A DNA stretch of 28,045 nucleotides from a virus. Shown here piece by piece: positions 5,761 to 14,200 of the stretch. The notes below the pieces were generated by a model. That model worked only from the letters and a program-made list of their open reading frames with translations, was not told the DNA's origin and did no database searches. Both the position numbers and the translations under genes were made by a program. The stretch spans positions 1 to 28,045 of IMG/VR virus record IMGVR_UViG_3300036804_000340. One strand, 5' to 3'. Each line of letters starts with the position of its first letter. The first letter of the stretch is position 1.

Positions 5761-6093
5761 ATGATTTCACGACACCCATTCAACGCAGAGAAGTACAAGA
5801 CGGCGGATGACATCATTGGGTTGCCTCAAAAGCATCTCGATGTGCTAGTCGGCGTATGGCGCACACCACACCTCCTATTTCCTGAAAATGTCACATACCT
5901 AGGGGCCGACCCACATTTTACCCGTCGGCATTTTAGCGCCTGTGATGATTTGTTTGAGGACGGCCTTATACAGCGCAGCATACGAGTAAAGGGTTTCTGT
6001 CAAGATATCGTCATGTCACTGAACGACGATCTGCCACCACATGCAAAAGACATACTGAACGAAGTGATGACATTCCTACAATTACAGACCTGA
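5761..6093 (+). CDS. Hypothetical protein before the terminase, 110 aa
   Basis: I do not recognise this protein. It is mixed alpha/beta in character, with two cysteines and several histidines (around residues 37-60 and 78). No signal or TM segment is seen. The start ATG 5761 is 5 nt downstream of TAAATA and lacks a Shine-Dalgarno, consistent with a leaderless message; an upstream TTG in frame would place the promoter inside the gene and is unlikely. It is followed after two bases by the small terminase gene, so it is the first gene of the packaging transcript. A regulatory or packaging-accessory role is possible. Confidence 0.6.
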   Translation: MISRHPFNAEKYKTADDIIGLPQKHLDVLVGVWRTPHLLFPENVTYLGADPHFTRRHFSACDDLFEDGLIQRSIRVKGFCQDIVMSLNDDLPPHAKDILNEVMTFLQLQT

Positions 6094-6095
6094 TT

Positions 6096-6566
6096 ATGAA
6101 CCCGCCTACTCCGACAGCTATCAGAATCATGCAGGGAAACCCATCAGGCAGACCGCTGCCAGAACGTGAGCCACAAGCGACACCCGGCGCTCCGGATATG
6201 CCCAGTGACTTGTCAGAGCTTGAGCAGCATTACTGGAATCGCCTTGTGCCACTCCTGACAGCGTTGGGAACGCTCACAACAGACAACGAAGACGTGTTGC
6301 GCGCCCTGTGTCAGGAGCTAACAAAGAAGCAGATGGCATGGGAACAGATCATTGCGCGTGGCATCGTTATTGAATCACCACAGGGCATGAAGACCAATCC
6401 AGCCTGCAACGTTCACGACAAAGCACAGAAACAGGTTCGCGTCCTACTAGGCGAGTTCGGCCTTACACCCTCAGCACGTACAAGACTGCGTTCAGTGAAT
6501 CCGGCTCATGCATCACTGCTGGATCAGATATTGGCAGCACGACCACAACATGAGTACAGGGGCTAA
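6096..6566 (+). CDS. terS: Terminase small subunit (P27 family), 156 aa
   Basis: The protein has the layout of the P27-like small terminase family: a Pro-rich N terminus with an R-I-x-x-G-N-P-S-G-R-P motif, a helical core (W-x-R-L-V-P-L-L, L-T-x-x-D), and the characteristic L-T-P-S-A-R-T-R-L near residue 130. Small terminase oligomers recognise the phage packaging site and recruit the large subunit. The length is normal. It begins two bases after the previous stop, with no good ribosome site, so translation is probably coupled. It overlaps the large subunit by 17 bases. Confidence 0.9.
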   Translation: MNPPTPTAIRIMQGNPSGRPLPEREPQATPGAPDMPSDLSELEQHYWNRLVPLLTALGTLTTDNEDVLRALCQELTKKQMAWEQIIARGIVIESPQGMKTNPACNVHDKAQKQVRVLLGEFGLTPSARTRLRSVNPAHASLLDQILAARPQHEYRG

Positions 6567-8232
6567 TGAATATTCATTCGAAACCTATGTCACTGATGTT
6601 CTGAATGGTCACATACCCACGAGCCAGTTCGTAAAGCAAGCCGTACAGAGACACGTAAACGATCTTACCCGCGATGACCTGTTCTTTGATCGGGATCTCG
6701 CTGCTTGGATTTGCTACGACGTCTTCCCGAAGCTATTCCAACATACAGTCGGTACTCTCGCGCCATTCCATCTTGCCCCCTGGCAAGCGTTTGTGATTGC
6801 GGGCGTCTTTGGATGGAAGCGCAAAGACACAGGACTGCGCAAATACAACCGCGTCTACATTGAGATGGCCCGTAAGCAGGGCAAGAGCACATTAATGGCT
6901 GCAATTGCCTTGTTTATGCTGCTCTTCGATAACGAGCCGGGCGCACATTGCTACATCGTTGCCACAAAGCGTGATCAGACAAAGGAAGTCTGGAACCCCG
7001 CAGTGCAGATGGTTCAGAAGAGCGCGGAGCTATCAAAGCTCGTGCGCGTCTATCGCGATTTCCTCTCTGGACCCAACAATTCAACATTCACGCGCTTGAG
7101 CAGTGACGCAAAGAGCCTCGACGGCTTGAACGTTCATTGCGCCATCATTGACGAATTGCACAAGCATCCCACACCACGTGTTTGGGAAGTAATGGATACA
7201 GCAACTGGCGCTCGTCGTCAGCCAATCATCTGGATCATCACAACCGCAGGAACCAACCAAGCTGGCGTCTGCTATGAACGCCGGGACTACATGACCAAAG
7301 TCCTGAATGGGACATATCAGGATGATGACTGGTTTGGATTCATCGCAGAAATTGACGATGGTGATGACTTCAAGAACGAGGCGATCTGGGAAAAGGCGAA
7401 CCCAAACATTCGCTTCATCCCAAGCATGGTGAAAGACCTTCGCAGCAAGGTGCGGCGCGCTATTAGCAGTCCAAGCGAACTCTACAACTTCCTTACACTT
7501 CATATGTGCCGCTGGACACAGCAATCAGAGTGTTGGATACCGCTTGAGAAGTGGGATGCATGCCTCGCCAAACCCGCATTCACATACGAAGAGATGAAAG
7601 GCCGTCCATGTTTCGCAGCATTGGACCTATCACAGAGATTGGATTTGTCTGCTGCATGTCTACTCTTTCCTCCATTAGAACAGGGCGAGAAATGGCGCTA
7701 TATGTGGCGGTTCTTTCTCCCCGAGGACACCGCTGACGAATACATAAAGACCAGTTCTGACAAGTGGCGTGACTGGATTGTCACGAAACAACTCACACTC
7801 ACACCTGGCGCTCGTGTTGACCAGACCTACATCCGGACGCTGATACAGGAATGGGCGCGGGATTTCGATTTGCTGAAGTGCGGCTATGATCCAACCTTTG
7901 CAAACACATTGTCTATGGACCTTGCACACGACGGCATTGAAATGGTTGAGATTCAGCAAAACAACATCCGGTTCCTGACAGAAGGCACACAGGAGTTCGA
8001 ATCGCAAATCTTCAATGGCGAGATGCAACACAACGGCGGGCAATTACTCCGTTGGCAGATTGACAACGTGAAGTTAGATCGTCGCGACAGCTTCTGCAAA
8101 CCAGTCCGGCCTGATCGGAAACGCAACACAAAGAAGGTAGACGGCATTGTTGCAGCGGTCATGGCCTGCTGTGTTGCAGTAAGAACACCTATAGAAACTG
8201 CACCAGCAGACATGGGCTTCTACGTGGTCTAG
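6550..8232 (+). CDS. terL: Terminase large subunit, 560 aa
   Basis: This is the ATP-driven DNA packaging motor and nuclease. The Walker A-like motif is at residues 108-113 (RKQGKS) and Walker B at 198-202 (AIIDE). The C-terminal RNase H-like nuclease shows acidic residues at Asp359 (A-L-D-L-S), Asp447 (G-Y-D-P) and Asp531 (D-G-I-V-A-A). The order and length match the Terminase_1 (HK97-like) family. I chose ATG 6550, which overlaps the small subunit by 17 bases; an in-frame ATG at 6508 would add 14 residues unlike the family. The motor docks on the portal encoded next. Confidence 0.95.
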   Translation: MSTGANEYSFETYVTDVLNGHIPTSQFVKQAVQRHVNDLTRDDLFFDRDLAAWICYDVFPKLFQHTVGTLAPFHLAPWQAFVIAGVFGWKRKDTGLRKYNRVYIEMARKQGKSTLMAAIALFMLLFDNEPGAHCYIVATKRDQTKEVWNPAVQMVQKSAELSKLVRVYRDFLSGPNNSTFTRLSSDAKSLDGLNVHCAIIDELHKHPTPRVWEVMDTATGARRQPIIWIITTAGTNQAGVCYERRDYMTKVLNGTYQDDDWFGFIAEIDDGDDFKNEAIWEKANPNIRFIPSMVKDLRSKVRRAISSPSELYNFLTLHMCRWTQQSECWIPLEKWDACLAKPAFTYEEMKGRPCFAALDLSQRLDLSAACLLFPPLEQGEKWRYMWRFFLPEDTADEYIKTSSDKWRDWIVTKQLTLTPGARVDQTYIRTLIQEWARDFDLLKCGYDPTFANTLSMDLAHDGIEMVEIQQNNIRFLTEGTQEFESQIFNGEMQHNGGQLLRWQIDNVKLDRRDSFCKPVRPDRKRNTKKVDGIVAAVMACCVAVRTPIETAPADMGFYVV

Positions 8233-8242
8233 CCAAAAGCAA

Positions 8243-8248
8243 TAAATA
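8243..8248 (+). promoter_or_regulatory. TAAATA element before the portal gene
   Basis: AATAAATAC lies 10 bp after the terminase stop. The leader to ATG 8288 is about 35 nt and contains TGAGGA as ribosome site. No -35 is recognisable. Confidence 0.4.
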
Positions 8249-8287
8249 CATCAGTATTCGGTTTGACCCCCTGAGGAATAAACGTAA

Positions 8288-9967
8288 ATGGGTATTGTTC
8301 GTCGTATATTAGATCTCTCTTCAGCTGCATTTCGCAGCAATCCGCTCGAAAATCCGGGCGTGCCCCTGTCGTCACCGGGCTTATTTCAGTGGCTGATTGG
8401 TGGCGATCAGACACCAGCTGGCGAAACTATCAACGAACACAACGCCATGAATATCATGACGGTGTTTGGATGTGTGCGCGTCATCGCTGAATCAGTCGGT
8501 CAACTACCACTCAAGTTGATGCAGATCACAAATGCTGGTCGTCGCGATGCGATTGAACATCCTCTCTACTACCTACTGGCAGTGGAAGCAAACCCTGAAA
8601 TGGATTCAGGCGTGTTCCTTGAAACGATGGCAGCAGGCATGGCGCTTACTGGCAACGGATATGCGGAGATCGAGCGCAATCCAAAGTCAAAACAACCGGT
8701 TGGATTATGGCCCCTCCATTCATTTCACACCACTCCAAAGCGTGATCCACTCACACAGCAAATCTATTACGTGACTGGCGATGGCATGCCACCTGGACAG
8801 ACTCGGCGCATTGAAGCGAAAGACATGCTGCACTTCCGTCTGATGTCACTGGACGGATTAAAAGGCATTTCGCCAATTGAACAATGCCGCAATGGACTTG
8901 GATTGGCGAAGGCACAAGAGAACTCCGGAGCACGTCACTTTGCAAACGGATCGATTCCCGGCGGCGTTCTCAAACCAGCTGCAAAGCTGACACCCCAACA
9001 GGTGCAGGAAGCTAAAGAGTCATGGAGCTCCGCACAAGCTGGCGTGAATCAGGGCAAGGCAGCAATTCTGCCGTTCGGTTGGAATTATGAGCAAATCGGT
9101 TTAAGCAACGAAGACAGTCAATGGCTTGAAAGCAGAGCATTCAGCCGCGCCGATATTGCGATGAGCATTTTCCGTGTCCCCCCTCACATGGTCGGCGACA
9201 TGTCGCGTATGACAGGTGCAAACACTGAGCAACTTGCACGCCAATTTGCCACGTTCACATTGCAGCCTTACCTCAGCAAGATTGAAGGCGAGATCATTCG
9301 CAAATTGATTTCCGTACCGGGCCAAGCAGCCCGTTACGAGGTTGAATTCGACATGAATGCCCTTGTACGCGGTGATTTCAAGACCATGATGGATGGTTAT
9401 AGTACAGGACGCATCAATGGCTGGTTTTCAGTTAACGATGTCCTCAAGAAGCTTGGCGAAAACCCTATAGGGCCTGAAGGTGACGTCTACACAACGCCAG
9501 TGAACTACATGAACGCGAAACGGCTGCTTGACTCTTCATATCCACCAACGGAAGCGCCTGCACTGGCAGCAGATGCAGTCAGACGCATTGACCAAGCATA
9601 TTCACAGGCCTATTTGCCCCTATTCCGGGATGCATTGAACCGTACTCTCACGCGAAATAAGCGTGATTTAGACACAATTCGCCCCATTTTCCAACCCGTT
9701 CTTGAAGCGATTTGCAGCATGGCATTGGGTTTCCGGGACGGCATTCCGGATGGCATTGACGTTCAAATCACCGAGAAAGTCGTTGCTGACACCCTAAAAG
9801 GCATGTCCAAGAGGGCTGCAAAGTGGGCCGATGACGACAAGACAGAGCTTATCGACAGCGAATTCAACAAGGTCGTGCGAAGCATTCACATTGCAATTGC
9901 TCAGACTGTTGCGGCTGCAAAGGCAGTCGATGAACTGTCCACACCAGAAAGCGGTGACACCGAATAA
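8288..9967 (+). CDS. Portal protein (HK97 family), 559 aa
   Basis: The portal forms the dodecameric ring at the capsid vertex through which DNA enters and to which the tail connects. Family marks include V-F-G-C-V-R-V-I-A-E-S-V near residue 60, the glycine-rich G-N-G-Y-A-E region near 125, and the clip/wing end around 375-410 (G-R-I-N-G-W-F-S-V-N-D-V, then G-D-V-Y-T-T-P-V-N). Typical members end near 400-430; this one carries an extra helical C-terminal region of about 130 residues, rich in Ala and basic residues. The ribosome site TGAGGA lies upstream of ATG 8288. Its TAA stop is part of the next TAAATA element. Confidence 0.93.
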   Translation: MGIVRRILDLSSAAFRSNPLENPGVPLSSPGLFQWLIGGDQTPAGETINEHNAMNIMTVFGCVRVIAESVGQLPLKLMQITNAGRRDAIEHPLYYLLAVEANPEMDSGVFLETMAAGMALTGNGYAEIERNPKSKQPVGLWPLHSFHTTPKRDPLTQQIYYVTGDGMPPGQTRRIEAKDMLHFRLMSLDGLKGISPIEQCRNGLGLAKAQENSGARHFANGSIPGGVLKPAAKLTPQQVQEAKESWSSAQAGVNQGKAAILPFGWNYEQIGLSNEDSQWLESRAFSRADIAMSIFRVPPHMVGDMSRMTGANTEQLARQFATFTLQPYLSKIEGEIIRKLISVPGQAARYEVEFDMNALVRGDFKTMMDGYSTGRINGWFSVNDVLKKLGENPIGPEGDVYTTPVNYMNAKRLLDSSYPPTEAPALAADAVRRIDQAYSQAYLPLFRDALNRTLTRNKRDLDTIRPIFQPVLEAICSMALGFRDGIPDGIDVQITEKVVADTLKGMSKRAAKWADDDKTELIDSEFNKVVRSIHIAIAQTVAAAKAVDELSTPESGDTE

Positions 9968-9970
9968 ATA
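9965..9970 (+). promoter_or_regulatory. TAAATA element overlapping the portal stop
   Basis: The first three bases are the portal TAA stop. ATG 9987 follows with CGAGG as ribosome site. Because the stop supplies half the motif, this copy is weaker evidence than the others. Confidence 0.35.
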
Positions 9971-9986
9971 GACACGAGGTACCACA

Positions 9987-10739
9987 ATGACGCAAAAGAC
10001 ACCACAGCGCGAACTTCGTTACATGACGCAGGAGTTCCGAGTATCAGCCGATGGCGAATCACCAAAGATCTTCGGCTATGCGGCTGTATTCAATTCACCA
10101 GCACAACTTCCAATGGGCTGGGCTGAAGAGATTGACCCGCATGCATTCGACTCAGTCATGGCAAGCAATCCAGATGTCCGTGCATTGTGGAATCACAATC
10201 CAGATTTCGTCCTGGGCCGCACTGCTGCAGGAACGCTTCGCGTATCCGTTGACACTCACGGTCTTGCATATGAAGTTGACCCGCCGGACACACAAGCCGC
10301 ACGTGACCTAATGGTCAGCATGAGACGCGGCGACGTAACACAGAGCAGCTTCGGCTTTGTTGTGAGACGCGATCAGTGGACTGAGATCAATGGAGAAGTC
10401 AAGCGGCTCATTCTAGAAATGGAAGAACTCTTTGACGTCTCGCCAGTGACATATCCTGCATACCCAACAGCATCATCAGGCGTTCGCTCACTCCCTGCAT
10501 CAATGCCCGCAGAACTGCGCAGCCGTTTTGCAAAGCGCGATGACGAGGAATGCATGTGTGATTGCGCAGAATGCCTAGACGGTGACTGCTCCGATTGCAG
10601 TGACGTTGACTGTAGCGATCCCAATTGCATCTGCAATGCAGAGTCAGATGACGAACAAGTATCGGCACGCGCACAGGAACATGAAGCTGATGAGAACTTG
10701 CGCATGAGAATTCGTCTCGGCTTCGCATCACTTCTCTAA
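9987..10739 (+). CDS. HK97-type prohead protease with cysteine-rich tail, 250 aa
   Basis: This is a serine protease of the S78 (HK97 prohead protease) family that trims the capsid N-terminal delta domain during maturation. His70 (L-W-N-H-N) and Ser121 (T-Q-S-S-F-G-F) are in the family catalytic positions, and the F-D-V-S-P-V-T-Y-P-A-Y motif follows at about 147-158. After the core, residues 189-216 contain nine cysteines mixed with Asp and Ser (C-x-C-x-C, then repeated D-C-S-D), an extension absent from the classic HK97 enzyme. It may bind metal or simply be an acidic linker. The ribosome site CGAGG supports ATG 9987. The gene ends at a strong terminator before the capsid gene. Confidence 0.93.
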   Translation: MTQKTPQRELRYMTQEFRVSADGESPKIFGYAAVFNSPAQLPMGWAEEIDPHAFDSVMASNPDVRALWNHNPDFVLGRTAAGTLRVSVDTHGLAYEVDPPDTQAARDLMVSMRRGDVTQSSFGFVVRRDQWTEINGEVKRLILEMEELFDVSPVTYPAYPTASSGVRSLPASMPAELRSRFAKRDDEECMCDCAECLDGDCSDCSDVDCSDPNCICNAESDDEQVSARAQEHEADENLRMRIRLGFASLL

Positions 10740-10756
10740 TTACATTTCATCCCAGA

Positions 10757-10796
10757 TGGCCTGAGTCCGTAATAACCGGATTCAGGTCATTTTTTT
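10757..10796 (+). terminator. Rho-independent terminator after the protease gene
   Basis: A 13-bp stem joins 10757-10769 with 10777-10789 and includes two G-T pairs. The loop is 7 nt and a run of seven T follows. Confidence 0.92.
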
Positions 10797-10810
10797 GATC
10801 TCCCAACTAC

Positions 10811-10816
10811 TAAATA
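10811..10816 (+). promoter_or_regulatory. TAAATA promoter-like element for the capsid gene
   Basis: ACTAAATAG lies 14 bp after the T-run of the upstream terminator. It would produce a capsid mRNA with a leader of about 135 nt. Confidence 0.5.
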
Positions 10817-10825
10817 GATGCGATG

Positions 10826-10881
10826 TCACCGGAGCTTGGCTACCTAGATAGCTGTGTTAAATCACGCATTGCTCACGGTGA
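10826..10881 (+). promoter_or_regulatory. Structured 5' leader of the major capsid mRNA
   Basis: TCACCGGAGC (10826-10835) pairs with GCTCACGGTGA (10871-10881) to give a 10-bp stem with one bulged A (10875). Inside it, GCTA (10839-10842) and TAGC (10849-10852) can form a small hairpin. A GAAGCTTC palindrome follows at 10889-10896. The rest of the leader is about 60 nt, with GAGG before ATG 10958. It may stabilise the mRNA or control capsid translation. It matches no riboswitch class I know. Confidence 0.45.
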
Positions 10882-10957
10882 AGCAACAGAAGCTTCGGCG
10901 GGTAGTCGGAGTTGTCATTGCACATATAACCACTTCCTATTTTGAGGCATATATAAA

Positions 10958-12118
10958 ATGACTTCCCAAGACCTACGCGATAAGCGTTCCAAACTATATT
11001 TCGATGCTCACCAGATTATGAGCGGCGAGAACCCAACGGCAGAACAGCGTCAATCTGCCGCAAAGATGATTGCTGACGCAGAACAACTTCGTGCCGACGC
11101 AGAATTGCTTGAATCCTGCGAAGCAGAAACCCGCAGTTCACACACAGTTCCTCGTGGCCCAGTAGCCACTGCTGAGACTCGCAGCCGTGAAGAGCGCAAT
11201 ATTGCAACCAACAAGGCACTCCGCGCATATGCAGAAGGCAAAACGTTTGAATCACGTGACCTTACTGTTGCGGGCGATGGTGCATTCATCCCAACTGGTG
11301 TTGCAAATCCCGTGATCGCAAAGAAGTCTGCTGGCAACGTTTATGACGTCGTTGGCAAGCTTTCAACTTCAACGGGCAATCCGATCAACCTACCGCTGAT
11401 TAACGACACCACAAATGGGTTTGTGTTGATTGCAAACAGTATTACAACCACTGATCCAGTCGTGAGTTCCGCAACGATTGGTATCGATGATTATCGCTCC
11501 AATCCTATTCTGCTCGATAACTCGCTATTGCAGGACTCTGCAATTGACGTACTCAGTCTAATTCAAGAAGCAGAACAGAGTCGCTACCAACGCACAATTG
11601 CAAACGCAATTACAGCTGGTAACGGTAGCCAAATTTCTGCTCTAACCTCGGTTTCCACTCACGTGACGACCGCTGCCAACACAGCCATTGCATATGGCGA
11701 TCTAACATCCGTTCTCGGAACACTAGATCCGTCATACACAAGCGGCGCGTGCTGGTTGATGAGCACCGGGACCTTAACCGGTCAGATCATGCAGATTAAG
11801 GACTCCAATAACCGCCCAATCTTCCTTAACTTCATGGACGGTGGTGAGTCTGGCTTTGCTGGTACGCTCTTTGGATTCCCTGTGAAGATCAATCCTTACC
11901 AACCTGCTTTCGCAGCAGCCGCAAGTGCAGTTGTGCAGTTTGGCAACTTCGCACAGGGATACACACTACGTGAGGTTCAGCCAGGCATCGTGATCAAGGT
12001 ATTGCGTGAGCGTTATGCCGAACTCAACAGACTTGGCGTTGTGTCCTTTGTTCGTGCAGCCGGTGTTTTGACTGACGCAGGTACACACCCAATCGTTTCA
12101 CTCAACGTCCACGCATAA
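10958..12118 (+). CDS. Major capsid protein (HK97 fold), 386 aa
   Basis: The N-terminal 80-100 residues are helical and charged (Q-x-x-A-A-K-M-I-A-D-A-E-Q-L-R-A-D-A-E), corresponding to the scaffold-like delta domain removed by the prohead protease. The remainder has the HK97-fold signature: G-A-F-I-P-T-G-V near 108, N-L-P-L-I-N-D near 147, D-D-Y-R-S-N-P-I-L-L near 180, and the P-domain region G-F-P-V-K-I-N-P-Y near 305. The final stretch G-I-V-I-K-V-L-R-E-R-Y is also typical. The gene sits alone between a promoter-like element and terminators, with its own structured leader, as expected for the most abundant virion protein. Confidence 0.95.
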   Translation: MTSQDLRDKRSKLYFDAHQIMSGENPTAEQRQSAAKMIADAEQLRADAELLESCEAETRSSHTVPRGPVATAETRSREERNIATNKALRAYAEGKTFESRDLTVAGDGAFIPTGVANPVIAKKSAGNVYDVVGKLSTSTGNPINLPLINDTTNGFVLIANSITTTDPVVSSATIGIDDYRSNPILLDNSLLQDSAIDVLSLIQEAEQSRYQRTIANAITAGNGSQISALTSVSTHVTTAANTAIAYGDLTSVLGTLDPSYTSGACWLMSTGTLTGQIMQIKDSNNRPIFLNFMDGGESGFAGTLFGFPVKINPYQPAFAAAASAVVQFGNFAQGYTLREVQPGIVIKVLRERYAELNRLGVVSFVRAAGVLTDAGTHPIVSLNVHA

Positions 12119-12120
12119 GA

Positions 12121-12136
12121 TCACTTGACCAAGTGA
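12121..12136. repeat. Inverted repeat TCACTTG-AC-CAAGTGA
   Basis: A perfect 7-bp inverted repeat with a 2-nt spacer begins two bases after the capsid stop codon. It could add a protective 3' hairpin upstream of the terminator. Confidence 0.5.
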
Positions 12137-12146
12137 CGAAAACATT

Positions 12147-12172
12147 GGCCGGGGAGCAATCCCTGGCCTTTG
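12147..12172 (+). terminator. Rho-independent terminator after the capsid gene
   Basis: GGCCGGGGA (12147-12155) pairs with TCCCTGGCC (12160-12168) across a GCAA tetraloop. It is followed by a short T-run (TTTGT). Confidence 0.85.
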
Positions 12173-12188
12173 TCATGCCCAGAATCAC

Positions 12189-12194
12189 TAAATA
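12189..12194 (+). promoter_or_regulatory. TAAATA element for the connector genes
   Basis: ACTAAATAG lies about 20 bp after the capsid terminator. The leader to ATG 12216 contains GGGGA. Confidence 0.5.
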
Positions 12195-12215
12195 GCTTGG
12201 GGAACCAAAATACAT

Positions 12216-12893
12216 ATGGCTTCAATCGGATTCCGACAATTGACCGCACCAGCAGCAGAGCCAGTGACACTGGTGGATGCAAAAGCACAGCTGAATGCGC
12301 CCACCGACTTCACTGATGATGACGGCTTTATATCCAGTCAGATCATCGCCGCTCGTCAGTATTGCGAAAATGTGATGCAAAGGGCGATATTCAACCGCTC
12401 TGTGCAGTTTACTTGCGACAACTTCCCATACCCCGAATTCACGTCAACAGTCAATCCCGTCGATCGGCATTGCCTCTATGGGCAGTACTGGCACCAGCTG
12501 GCAATCAATCTGCCGTTCCCAAACTGCGTTTCTGTCGAATCGATTACATACCTCGATCAAAACGCCGCTTCCCAGACCGTTGATCCTGCAACCTATTTTG
12601 TCGATGTGAACAGTGAACCAGCACGCATTGTTCCGATACCCGGTTTGTACTGGCCCTATGCGCAGTCGTTTCTGCCGGGATCGGTCAAAGTGACATTCAC
12701 TGCTGGATCATACGGCGATGGCGTTGATGTTGATACATGCCCGCAAACAATCAGGCAGGCAATTCTCTTACTCGTCAGCTATTGGTACGGCCATCGCGAT
12801 GCAGCAGAGAGCACTCCATCAAAAGAAGTGGCACTTGGGGTAGACAATCTGCTGACACCATACAAGTTTGACACGTTCGGGCTGGTGCGATAA
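12216..12893 (+). CDS. Head-tail connector protein (phiE125 gp8 / HK97 gp6-like), 225 aa
   Basis: The N terminus has the family pattern: P-V-T-L-x-D-A-K-A-Q-L, then D-D-x-F-I-S-S-Q-I-I-A-A-R-x-Y-C-E, which forms the helical core that stacks under the portal. A central hydrophobic strand region (Y-F-V-D-V-N-S-E-P-A-R-I-V) and a final helix (P-Q-T-I-R-Q-A-I-L-L-L-V-S-Y-W-Y) complete the match. Twelve copies normally form the adaptor ring between portal and tail. The next gene begins immediately after the stop (TAAATG), so the connector, closure and neck genes form one coupled unit. Confidence 0.88.
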   Translation: MASIGFRQLTAPAAEPVTLVDAKAQLNAPTDFTDDDGFISSQIIAARQYCENVMQRAIFNRSVQFTCDNFPYPEFTSTVNPVDRHCLYGQYWHQLAINLPFPNCVSVESITYLDQNAASQTVDPATYFVDVNSEPARIVPIPGLYWPYAQSFLPGSVKVTFTAGSYGDGVDVDTCPQTIRQAILLLVSYWYGHRDAAESTPSKEVALGVDNLLTPYKFDTFGLVR

Positions 12894-13277
12894 ATGCCGC
12901 AACCACTCGACATTCAGGCTGGCACGCTTCGCCATCCCATCACGATAGTCACAGACAACACAGGCAACGTGACAGCATTTGGCACTCCAGTGACTACACA
13001 GTCAATTGTTTGGGCCTGTAGGGCAAGCATTCAGTCAACATCAGCTTTGAGCTACAGAGAACTCGTGTCTGCGCAGTCGCTCAGTTCGACCATGACGCAT
13101 TTGATTGTGATTCGCTATCCGGGCTCATCCATCACCATTGCCCCAGGCATGACGGTGAAGCACGGCAATGACAGCTTCGCCATTCAGGCAGTTGACAACC
13201 TTCTCGAACGCAATCGCTTTTTGAACTTGCTTTGCAAAGCCACTGATAAGAGCAGCACATCTGGAGGTGCAGAGTAA
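12894..13277 (+). CDS. Head closure protein (SPP1 gp16-like), 127 aa
   Basis: The start R-H-P-I-T-I, a central W-A-C-R-A-S-I strand, a Y-R-E-L-V-S-A-Q motif and a C-terminal beta-barrel segment with V-K-H-G-N-D-S-F-A-I-Q-A-V-D-N match the phage head-tail joining family that plugs the portal channel after packaging. Length and position between connector and neck protein are standard. The ATG directly abuts the previous stop, and the TAA overlaps the next ATG (TAATG). Confidence 0.88.
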   Translation: MPQPLDIQAGTLRHPITIVTDNTGNVTAFGTPVTTQSIVWACRASIQSTSALSYRELVSAQSLSSTMTHLIVIRYPGSSITIAPGMTVKHGNDSFAIQAVDNLLERNRFLNLLCKATDKSSTSGGAE

Positions 13278-13756
13278 TGTCGGACGGATTCAAACTCGAC
13301 ATTGACATGCGTGACATCGTCAAAGCCTTCGACTCACTCGCCCCAAACATCCAGAGGAAAGTTGCAAAAGAAGCGCTCAATAAAGCCGGAGAGATTTTCA
13401 CCGTTGCACTTGAGACAGCCATTGACGCAACTGACAAAGGCACAGGGGACGACAACCCTCAGGGTGACTCACTACCAAAAGGTTTCATGCGAAACGATGT
13501 TGTGTTCAACGTCAAAGGCGGAACGCTTGAGGTTGGCTTCAGCCCATTGACGGCACACGTCGCTCGGTGGCAGGACAAGGGATGGACCCTCACGCATGGC
13601 GACAACAAGATCAAAGACATTCCTCCCCGTGACTTCTCCGGGAAGGCTTTCGATGCAGCGGCAGAACTCGCATTGGAAGCAGTCGTTGAATCATTGCGAA
13701 GCAACTATCTACTGGACATCAACGGCTCTGTTGGCAGCGGCACAGGAAACGAATAA
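13277..13756 (+). CDS. Head-tail neck protein (HK97 gp10-like), 159 aa
   Basis: The N-terminal F-D-S-L-A-P-N-I-Q-R-K-V-A-K-E-A-L-N-K-A-G-E-I helix is the usual opening of the HK97 gp10 family. It is followed by a beta-rich middle with V-G-F-S-P-L-T-A-H-V-A-R-W-Q-D-K-G and a closing helical region starting I-P-P-R-D-F (P-P-R-x-F is typical). These proteins form the ring joining the closed head to the tail. Both ends overlap the adjacent genes by one base, implying coupled translation. Confidence 0.88.
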   Translation: MSDGFKLDIDMRDIVKAFDSLAPNIQRKVAKEALNKAGEIFTVALETAIDATDKGTGDDNPQGDSLPKGFMRNDVVFNVKGGTLEVGFSPLTAHVARWQDKGWTLTHGDNKIKDIPPRDFSGKAFDAAAELALEAVVESLRSNYLLDINGSVGSGTGNE

Positions 13757-14139
13757 TGATCGAGGTGCTTAGACAATATCTTTTGGCACAGTCTGCCATT
13801 ACAGCAATCACCAGCAAGGTCATTCCCCTGCCTGCACCAGAGAGTCTTTCTGAATACCCGCTGATCACGTACATGGTTTCCAGCCAGTCACGCAATTACG
13901 GCTTGTCGGGTTCAATTGGCGAGAACGCAGCCCGCATTATCCTCCGCTGTTTCGGCCCAAAGGGTAACGAGAGCTACGACAGCGCAAAGCTGTTGAGCCG
14001 CGCCGTCATTGCAGCGTGCGATGGAGTACAGATTCCCGGTCAGCATATTTGGTTGGAAGTGCTCAACGAGAATGACGATTTCGATACCAATAACCTTATC
14101 AATCTGTGCACTGTGACGCTGAGGGTCACCACTTGGTAA
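13756..14139 (+). CDS. Tail completion protein (DUF3168 / gp17-like), 127 aa
   Basis: The sequence opens with a short helix (I-E-V-L-R-Q-Y-L-L-A-Q-S-A-I-T-A-I-T) and continues with Y-P-L-I-T-Y-M-V, then R-I-I-L-R-C-F-G, and ends in a strand (T-V-T-L-R-V-T-T-W). This is the DUF3168 layout of tail terminator proteins that cap the tail tube before head joining. The gene lies directly before the tail tube gene, the normal position. Its start overlaps the preceding stop by one base. Confidence 0.85.
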   Translation: MIEVLRQYLLAQSAITAITSKVIPLPAPESLSEYPLITYMVSSQSRNYGLSGSIGENAARIILRCFGPKGNESYDSAKLLSRAVIAACDGVQIPGQHIWLEVLNENDDFDTNNLINLCTVTLRVTTW

Positions 14140-14149
14140 GCCACAACAC

Positions 14150-14155
14150 TAAATA
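14150..14155 (+). promoter_or_regulatory. TAAATA element for the tail tube gene
   Basis: ACTAAATAG begins 10 bases after the preceding stop. The leader to ATG 14201 is about 40 nt and has CGAGG as ribosome site. Confidence 0.5.
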
Positions 14156-14200
14156 GAGATTGAAGCAAACACTATTTTTACTCACGAGGTACTACATTAA

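Noticed and set aside
6508-6549. Upstream ATG of the large terminase gene
   Set aside because: It would add 14 residues rich in His and Trp that encode the end of the small subunit in another frame; ATG 6550 fits the family better.
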